64,000 nt of DNA from Gallionella sp. (GTDB lineage: Bacteria; Pseudomonadota; Gammaproteobacteria; Burkholderiales; Gallionellaceae), in contig JAQVVH010000001.1 of the NCBI GenBank assembly GCA_028699065.1, forward strand, positions 124,001 to 188,000, written 5' to 3'. Below are positions 59,101-64,000 of this stretch, piece after piece. How positions within the stretch are numbered: the stretch's first letter is position 1; each line of letters begins with the position of its first letter. The notes beneath the pieces are model-generated. The model made no database searches. It was not told the DNA's origin and worked only from the letters and a program-made list of their open reading frames with translations. The translations under genes were made by a program, and so were the position numbers.

Positions 59101-59726
59101 AGACTCGCGTGCAACCCAAAGCGGTGGCGGGCAAAAAGGCCGTTCTCGATACGGAGATTCAGATTGTCCAGCACCAAGGGCGGCGCATCACGCGTTTCAT
59201 CCGCCCACACCACCCGCGCGCCGCGCACAATGACATGCGATTGATGCAATATCCAGTTGGCGAAGGATTTATCCCCCGCCGCCTCGCGCAGGGCGATTCC
59301 ACCCACAAAGATCCGCCCCTGCCGATTGCGCAGCAACAGTAATTGGGGTTGCGCGATATCGAGATTTTTCAGTCGTAATTCTGCCAGCGGCAGACTAAGC
59401 CAGGACACACTGCCCTCGACGCGAGGCAAAACCAGAGCAGGCCGGTTTTGGTCGTCCAGCAGCTGAACTTCACTCAACACCAGATGCGGGTTTAAACCCC
59501 GCCAGTCGGCTTCGATTTTGCCGATGGCAACCTCGCTCCCAATCGCTTGCGACAGCGAATCCGCGATTTTCGCGTGATAACGCTCAATGTCAGGCAACAC
59601 CCAGTAACGCAGCAACACAATCCCCAAGCCAATCAGCAAAGCGAATACACCGGAAACGACGATGACCACCCGGGTCAGGCGTTTCAGGTGATGCCACAGT
59701 GCGCTGATCGTCAATAGGTTTAGCAT
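56133..59726 (-). CDS. yhdP: YhdP-family AsmA-like lipid-transport protein
   Basis: 1197 residues from ATG 59726. The frame stays open to 60176, but the leading part contains no plausible start or hydrophobic anchor, and 59726 begins MLNLLTISALWHHLKRLTRV before the first helix. An N-terminal inner-membrane helix (about 17-45) is followed by a very long beta-rich periplasmic region of the DUF3971/AsmA_2 type. AsmA-like proteins such as YhdP bridge inner and outer membranes and move phospholipids. The length is close to Escherichia coli YhdP (1266). Confidence 0.92.
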   Translation of the reverse strand: MLNLLTISALWHHLKRLTRVVIVVSGVFALLIGLGIVLLRYWVLPDIERYHAKIADSLSQAIGSEVAIGKIEADWRGLNPHLVLSEVQLLDDQNRPALVLPRVEGSVSWLSLPLAELRLKNLDIAQPQLLLLRNRQGRIFVGGIALREAAGDKSFANWILHQSHVIVRGARVVWADETRDAPPLVLDNLNLRIENGLFARHRFGLHASLPAELASPLDIRGDFRGKSFDNLADWDGRIFAQLNYTDVTAWRPWVELPAELSRGKGGIRGWFDIRSGKLAGMSADVDLRQLLTRLSSELPEMAVDQLRGRVSWNSAPGETTFAIQKLSMQLHNGLNLPPTDFSVHLVRDKAGKIVSGDIGSGRMQLQSVLALTPYVPMTPEWRSQLEQYRPAGTVEQMDLSWDGVPGKLNRYRIKGAVSDFSSAAVGEIPGLSGFSATIDGDEEGGQIRLESRQLTFDAPAALREPVTLDTLTGQLGWQPKGKEWQLAFDNVAFANADAAGTLYGSYATQVGTPGQIDLNLALTRGEVSSAARYTPFIALAPKDNEWLAGALQAGQTSDFRLRIKGNLNDFPLKENSSAILELGGHASGVVLEFDKHWPKIENIDGEFWIRGRRLELRSESASVMGGEIRKVTAEVGDLTAAEMSLAISGEVVAPSERFLDFIQKSPVRDYINRFTDGMHARGDGALKLSMQIPLLGAQPFRLNGEFSADKNDLDFGKGIPPLRNTRGKLLFTERSAQADSVTTEILGGNAGLSFKSDAAGLQIVAQGRADFDAMRRREPSWLLNRLHGNTRWDASLRMSETSRRLKITSDLSGVRSTLPGAFGKTAQSKMPLLIEMPDSSNGQESIHVRLDKLGSAEITPQGQSWKMLATFKNPTLTGTIERKPEGQGGWRANLDSLNWPEETASTGGASTASATLAPSELPAMEIQVDQLNWAGKQLGRLIFVGVPENGGWRLGRLAIENPDGSLNGKGFWKGDADASETQLTLKLNISNAGKILARSGYPDTVKDGSGQLDAELHWNGAPNTFNYATLDGALKLDTGKGQFLKMKPGIGKLLGILSLQSIPKRITLDFNDVFSDGFQFDSIRGSAKIDNGVMRTDDLKLEGSSAKVTMKGSVDMNRETQNLRVKILPTVGDSVSLIGAFAAGPAIGVGALLVNKVLGEPLDKLVSFEYNVSGTWSDPIVAKVGQGSANPSANKPE

Positions 59727-59804
59727 GAAGAAGTGCTGATTTAATGAGCCCCGGAAGCATGGCCGGGATTTATAATCACCCGACCGCACGCATTCTAACT
59801 TGAA

Positions 59805-62507
59805 ATGAATACCGCACACGTCGCCTCTCCAGCTTTTCCGACATATCTGTCGCACGCCCGAAAATGCAGCCGTTATTTGCAACGCACGCTGGATACCGAC
59901 ACCGGCTTGCAGGAATGGTTGCAGAACAGTTTCGACACGTCTTGCAGCTCGGAAGAAATGTACCGGTTGCTGAACGACTCCGGCTTTAATCTGCAGGACG
60001 AGATCGAACTCGGACGTGCGCTGCGCCATTTGCGCAAGCAGGTGATGCTCAAGCTCATCCTGCGCGATCTCAATGGGCTGTGCGGACTGGACGAAGTCAT
60101 GCAGGCCATGACGACGCTGGCGGAGGTCTGTATTCGACAGGCACAGGATTGCCTGATGCGCGCAATGGCTGCCCAATTCGGCCAGCCGCTAGGCGAGCAC
60201 AGCAAAACCCCGCAGTCGTTGCTGGTCATCGGCATGGGCAAACTGGGCGGCGGCGAGCTGAATGTCTCGTCGGACATCGATCTGATTTTCGTGTACGCCG
60301 AGGACGGCGAAACCGATGGCCCGCGCGTGCTGGGCAATCACGAATTCTTCACCCGCCTCGGCCGGCGCATGATTAACCTGATCAACGAGCTGACCGCCGA
60401 CGGCTATGTATTCCGGGTGGACATGCGCTTGCGCCCCTACGGCGACAGCGGCCCGCTAGTCATGAGCTTTGCCGCGCTGGAAGAGTATCTAGTCAGCCAA
60501 GGGCGCGAATGGGAACGTTATGCATGGATCAAGGCCCGCGTCATTTCACCCGCAGAACACCCGCAGATTGCCGAGCTGGAAAAGCTGGCGCGGCCGTTCG
60601 TATTCCGGCGCTATCTGGATTTTGGCGCGATCGATTCCATGCGCAAACTGCACGCGCAAATCCGCGAAGAAGTCCGCCGGCGCGACCGTCTGAACAACAT
60701 CAAACTCGGGCCTGGCGGCATCCGCGAAATCGAATTTATCGCCCAGGTCTTCCAGCTCATTCGCGGCGGGCGCGATGCGGAACTGCGCATCCGGCCCACC
60801 CAGGCGGTATTGCGCGCGCTGTCCGCAAAAGGACAGCTCAGCCTGGAAATCGCACGGATGCTGGATGATGCCTATATTCTTCTGCGCAACCTCGAACACC
60901 GGCTGCAATATCTGGACGACCAGCAAACCCAAGCGCTGCCGGACAAACCCGAGGACCAGGAATTAGTCGCACAAGCCATGGGTTTTACGGACTATCCCGC
61001 CCTACTGTCCGTTCTCTCTGGCCATCGCGAAAAAGTGGGCGAACAATTCGAGCAGATTTTCGGCGCGCCGGAAACGGGCAGCGCCGATGAGAATCTCTGG
61101 CAGGACGGCCTGGATACTGACAATCTCTCGGCCGATTTGGTCAAACTCGGCTACCGACAATCCGGCGAAACGGCGGAACGCCTGCAGCAACTCCGTTTGG
61201 GTAGCCGCTACCGACAGTTACCCGACAACAGCCGGCAGCGCCTGGATCTCCTGGTCCCGCAACTAATTAAACTGGCCGCAACCACTGCCGATCCCGATGC
61301 CACGCTGAGTCGTCTGCTCGGCCTGCTTGAGGGCATAAGCCGGCGATCGTCCTATCTCGCTTTTCTGGCCGAGTATCCGGAATCGTTAAACCTGTTGACC
61401 CGCATGGTAGCTGCCAGCAGCTGGGCCGCCGAATATCTGATGCAGCATCCGATGTTGCTCGACGAATTGCTGGATGCCCGCGAAATCTATCAGGCACCCG
61501 ACTGGGGGCAAATTGAATCGAAGCTGCAACGCGCGCTGGAAGACTGCGGCGACGATGCCGAACGGCAACTTGACCTGCTGCGTCACGCCCAGCAGGAACA
61601 AACGTTCCACCTGCTTGCCATGGATCTGCAGGAACAGTTGCCGCTGGAGAAACTCAGCGACCATCTCAGCGAGCTGGCCGACCTGATGCTGCGTCACGTG
61701 CTCGAGCTGGGATGGCGCAGCGTACGCAAAAAACATTGCGAGCAGCCGCGTTTTGCCATCGTTGCCTACGGCAAGTTGGGCGGCAAGGAGCTGGGATATG
61801 CGTCCGATCTCGACCTGATTTTCCTCTACGAGGACGATCATCCCGATGCCCAGGAAAATTACGCCCGTCTGGCCCAGCGCATCAATACGCTGCTGAGCAG
61901 TTACACCGCGTCAGGACGTTTGTATGAAACCGATTTGCGCCTGCGCCCGAATGGTGCCAGCGGATTGCTGGTCAGCTCGGTCGCTGCTTTTGAGGATTAC
62001 CAGCAGCACAATGCCTGGGTCTGGGAACACCAGGCGTTGACGCGCGCCCGCTTCTGCGCCGGCGATGCCACTGTGGGCGCAAAATTTGAAGACATCCGTC
62101 ACCGGATATTGTGCCAACCGCGTGATGTCGCCGACCTGCGCCGGGAAATTCTGGCCATGCGGCAAAAAATGCACGACGGTCACCCCAATCCCACCGCGCT
62201 GTTCGATATCAAACACGACCGTGGCGGGATGGTGGATATTGAGTTCATGGTGCAATTCCTCGTTCTGGCCCACGCGCAACAACATCCCGCGCTGACGGGA
62301 AATATCGGCAATCTGGCACTGTTGAATCTCGCGGCCGAACTGGCGTTGATTCCATCCGGCGCGGCCGAACAGACCCGCAATCTTTATCGCACCCTGCGCA
62401 AAATTCAGCACCGCCTGCGGCTCAATAATGACGGCCCCTGCCGAATCGCGCCGGAGGAAGTCGACACACACGCCTGTCGGGAATTATGGCATTTGCTGCT
62501 GGAATAA
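59805..62507 (+). CDS. glnE: Bifunctional glutamine synthetase adenylyltransferase / deadenylylase
   Basis: 900 residues. Two nucleotidyltransferase domains are visible, each with its GKLG...D.D signature: GMGKLGGGELNVSSDIDLIF near residue 142 (deadenylylating, N-terminal) and AYGKLGGKELGYASDLDLIF near residue 653 (adenylylating, C-terminal). Between them lies the helical GlnE regulatory region. It adjusts glutamine synthetase activity to nitrogen status through PII. TATAAT at 59771-59776, 29 bp upstream of the start, is a candidate -10, and the start is ATG 59805. Confidence 0.97.
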   Translation: MNTAHVASPAFPTYLSHARKCSRYLQRTLDTDTGLQEWLQNSFDTSCSSEEMYRLLNDSGFNLQDEIELGRALRHLRKQVMLKLILRDLNGLCGLDEVMQAMTTLAEVCIRQAQDCLMRAMAAQFGQPLGEHSKTPQSLLVIGMGKLGGGELNVSSDIDLIFVYAEDGETDGPRVLGNHEFFTRLGRRMINLINELTADGYVFRVDMRLRPYGDSGPLVMSFAALEEYLVSQGREWERYAWIKARVISPAEHPQIAELEKLARPFVFRRYLDFGAIDSMRKLHAQIREEVRRRDRLNNIKLGPGGIREIEFIAQVFQLIRGGRDAELRIRPTQAVLRALSAKGQLSLEIARMLDDAYILLRNLEHRLQYLDDQQTQALPDKPEDQELVAQAMGFTDYPALLSVLSGHREKVGEQFEQIFGAPETGSADENLWQDGLDTDNLSADLVKLGYRQSGETAERLQQLRLGSRYRQLPDNSRQRLDLLVPQLIKLAATTADPDATLSRLLGLLEGISRRSSYLAFLAEYPESLNLLTRMVAASSWAAEYLMQHPMLLDELLDAREIYQAPDWGQIESKLQRALEDCGDDAERQLDLLRHAQQEQTFHLLAMDLQEQLPLEKLSDHLSELADLMLRHVLELGWRSVRKKHCEQPRFAIVAYGKLGGKELGYASDLDLIFLYEDDHPDAQENYARLAQRINTLLSSYTASGRLYETDLRLRPNGASGLLVSSVAAFEDYQQHNAWVWEHQALTRARFCAGDATVGAKFEDIRHRILCQPRDVADLRREILAMRQKMHDGHPNPTALFDIKHDRGGMVDIEFMVQFLVLAHAQQHPALTGNIGNLALLNLAAELALIPSGAAEQTRNLYRTLRKIQHRLRLNNDGPCRIAPEEVDTHACRELWHLLLE

Positions 62508-62599
62508 AACGCCAGCGCGTAATGCAGCTTCATAAAGCGCACGGGAACCGCTAGAATCCGCACTTCGAAACCCAAATTTGCCCTGAGGAAAATTTAATT

Positions 62600-63520
62600 A
62601 TGTCGATGTCCAACCGCGACGGCTTCATCTGGTACGACGGCCAACTCGTTCCCTGGCGTGAGGCCACCACTCACGTCCTGACGCATACCCTGCATTACGG
62701 AATGGGCGTCTTCGAGGGCGTTCGCGCCTACAAGGCCAGCAAGGGCACCGCCATCTTCCGGCTGCGCGAGCACACCGACCGGCTATTCAATTCGGCTTAC
62801 ATCTTCAAGATGAAGATGCCGTTCGACCAAGAGACGCTGATGGAGGCGCAGCGCGAGGTTGTGCGCGCCAACAATCTGGAATCCTGCTACATCCGCCCGA
62901 TCGTGTTTTACGGTTCGGAAGCGATGGGCATCGCCGCAACCGCCATTTCTGTCCATGTGGCTGTCGCCGCTTGGCCCTGGGGCGCCTATCTTGGCGATGA
63001 GGGCATGCGCAATGGCATCCGGGTCAAAACCTCGAGTTTTACGCGCCATCATGTGAATATCAACATGTGCCGCTCGAAGTCTGTCGGCACCTACACCAAC
63101 TCCATCCTGGCACACCAGGAAGTTGCGCACGACGGCTACGATGAAGCGTTGCTGCTGGACGTCGACGGCTATGTTGCCGAAGGCGCCGGCGAAAACATCT
63201 TCATCGTGAAAAAAGGCAAACTCTATACGCCGGACCTGACGTCCTGCCTGGAAGGAATCACACGTGATTCCATCCTGACGCTGGCCAAAGAGTCGGGGCT
63301 CGAAGTCATCGAAAAACGCATCACGCGCGATGAAGTTTATTGCGCAGACGAAGCTTTCTTCACCGGCACGGCGGCAGAAGTGACGCCGATTCGCGAGCTC
63401 GACACTCGTACCATCGGCAGCGGCACACGCGGGCCAATTACCACGCAGCTGCAGCAGACCTTCTTCGATTGTGTCGGCGGCAAGCATCCCAAACACAGCG
63501 ACTGGCTGGATTACGTTTAA
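62600..63520 (+). CDS. ilvE: Branched-chain amino acid aminotransferase
   Basis: 306 residues. Fold type IV PLP enzyme: [21 protein letters not shown] near residue 38, the PLP lysine in [15 protein letters not shown] (near 159), and [20 protein letters not shown] with the C-terminal [18 protein letters not shown]. It catalyses the last step of Ile, Val and Leu synthesis. TAGAAT lies about 45 bp upstream of the start. It is followed by the small zinc-finger gene after 12 bp. Confidence 0.97.
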   Translation: MSMSNRDGFIWYDGQLVPWREATTHVLTHTLHYGMGVFEGVRAYKASKGTAIFRLREHTDRLFNSAYIFKMKMPFDQETLMEAQREVVRANNLESCYIRPIVFYGSEAMGIAATAISVHVAVAAWPWGAYLGDEGMRNGIRVKTSSFTRHHVNINMCRSKSVGTYTNSILAHQEVAHDGYDEALLLDVDGYVAEGAGENIFIVKKGKLYTPDLTSCLEGITRDSILTLAKESGLEVIEKRITRDEVYCADEAFFTGTAAEVTPIRELDTRTIGSGTRGPITTQLQQTFFDCVGGKHPKHSDWLDYV

Positions 63521-63532
63521 GGAGTGTGAGCG

Positions 63533-63733
63533 ATGAGTCATCAGGACATCACCCAGCGTCAAATTGAAATCACGGCGGCCGACCTGCCTCTGGCTTGCCC
63601 CATGCCAGCCATGTCACTCTGGGATGCGCACCCCAAGGTCCGCATTGCCCTCAACGCCGACGGGAAAGGACAGTGCCCGTATTGCGGTACCGAATACACA
63701 CTGACCGGCGAGATTCCCAAAGGTCATCACTGA
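63533..63733 (+). CDS. CHCC-type zinc-finger protein
   Basis: 66 residues. Zinc ligands Cys22, His33, Cys48 and Cys51 fit the zf-CHCC family, related to the NDUFS6 subunit of complex I and to small bacterial proteins encoded near ilvE. Its start has AAGGAG upstream. The function is unknown. It lies 12 bp downstream of ilvE in a tight unit with the heptosyltransferase gene. Confidence 0.88.
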   Translation: MSHQDITQRQIEITAADLPLACPMPAMSLWDAHPKVRIALNADGKGQCPYCGTEYTLTGEIPKGHH

Positions 63734-63762
63734 CCCAAGGCTCACCCAAAAAACGCGGCGTC

Positions 63763-64000
63763 ATGCATAACCTGCTCGTCATCGCACCCAGCTGGGTCGG
63801 CGATTGCATGCTGATGCAACCGATGTTGATGCGCCTCAAGCAGCGGCATCCCGGCTGTCGCATCGATGTCTTCGCACCCCCCTGGACTGAAAAACTGTTA
63901 CGCCTGTTGCCGGAAGTCGATCAGGTCATCACCAACCCTTTTCCCCACGGCAAACTGTTGCTCGGTCAACGCTACTGGCTCGGCAAACAGCTGCGCGAGG
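63763..64000 (+). CDS. waaF: Lipopolysaccharide heptosyltransferase, 5' part only
   Basis: 79 residues visible, running off the right edge. The N-terminus NLLVIAPSWVGDCMLMQPML has the GT9 glycosyltransferase start, and QRHPGCRIDVFAPPWTEKLL and PFPHGKLLLGQRYWLG follow heptosyltransferase II order. It would add the second heptose of the LPS inner core. The start ATG 63763 has no strong ribosome-binding site. It could instead be another GT9 member, such as WaaC. Confidence 0.82.
   Translation, partial: MHNLLVIAPSWVGDCMLMQPMLMRLKQRHPGCRIDVFAPPWTEKLLRLLPEVDQVITNPFPHGKLLLGQRYWLGKQLRE

Overview
The window looks like chromosomal core sequence of a betaproteobacterium. The evidence is an elongation factor P with Arg32 followed by its arginine rhamnosyltransferase EarP, a single-chain PurL, the block ribF-ileS-lspA-ispH, the block yhdP-nitrilase-tldD, glnE, cysD/cysNC, and CCA-encoding tRNA genes. 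Placement in Nitrosomonadales is only a guess. No phage, transposase, integrase, CRISPR array or rRNA was seen. No gene-free stretch exceeds 300 bases; the largest gap (about 245 bp, 18696-18939) holds an 11-bp inverted repeat.

Layout. 1-1.4 kb: 5' part of sucC and a Lys-Thr tRNA pair with a near-perfect promoter. 1.4-7.2 kb: small membrane protein, PAS/HD-GYP protein, two secreted esterases, a tiny lipoprotein, a TlpA-like thioredoxin, glutathione peroxidase and a CIA30-domain protein. 7.3-11.6 kb: cysD (with an unusual 184-residue N-terminal extension), cysNC and a TauE-type exporter, for sulfate activation. 11.6-18.7 kb: polysaccharide export set on the minus strand (WecA-like initiating transferase, Wza, Wzb, Wzc, phosphomannomutase). 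18.9-21.3 kb: methionine gamma-lyase, a membrane methyltransferase and a Cys-rich anchored protein. 21.3-26.2 kb: second envelope/polysaccharide group (Ugd, MORN protein, YjbH-PAP2 fusion, YjbE-like peptide). 26.2-35.5 kb: purL, nnrD, a spermidine-synthase-like protein, a SIMPL protein, cytochrome b561 and Uup. 35.6-40 kb: tRNA-Arg with a small antisense-overlapping ORF, then alr-mtnP-apt-mtnA-aldolase for methylthioadenosine recycling. 40-47.5 kb: LplT, then efp/earP behind a four-gene MacAB-like exporter, and tRNA-Thr. 47.5-53.7 kb: ribF-ileS-lspA-ispH-thiO. 53.8-64 kb: yhdP-nitrilase-tldD, glnE, ilvE, a CHCC zinc-finger protein and the start of a heptosyltransferase gene.

A sulfur theme recurs: sulfate activation, methionine cleavage to methanethiol, and methylthioadenosine salvage through a FucA-type aldolase. 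Polysaccharide export functions occur in two groups, but no polymerase, flippase or chain glycosyltransferase is present in the window. The observations most worth checking are the CysD extension, the YjbH-PAP2 fusion, the methionine gamma-lyase/methyltransferase pair, the aldolase-ended methylthioadenosine operon, and the small basic ORF that reads antisense into tRNA-Arg.
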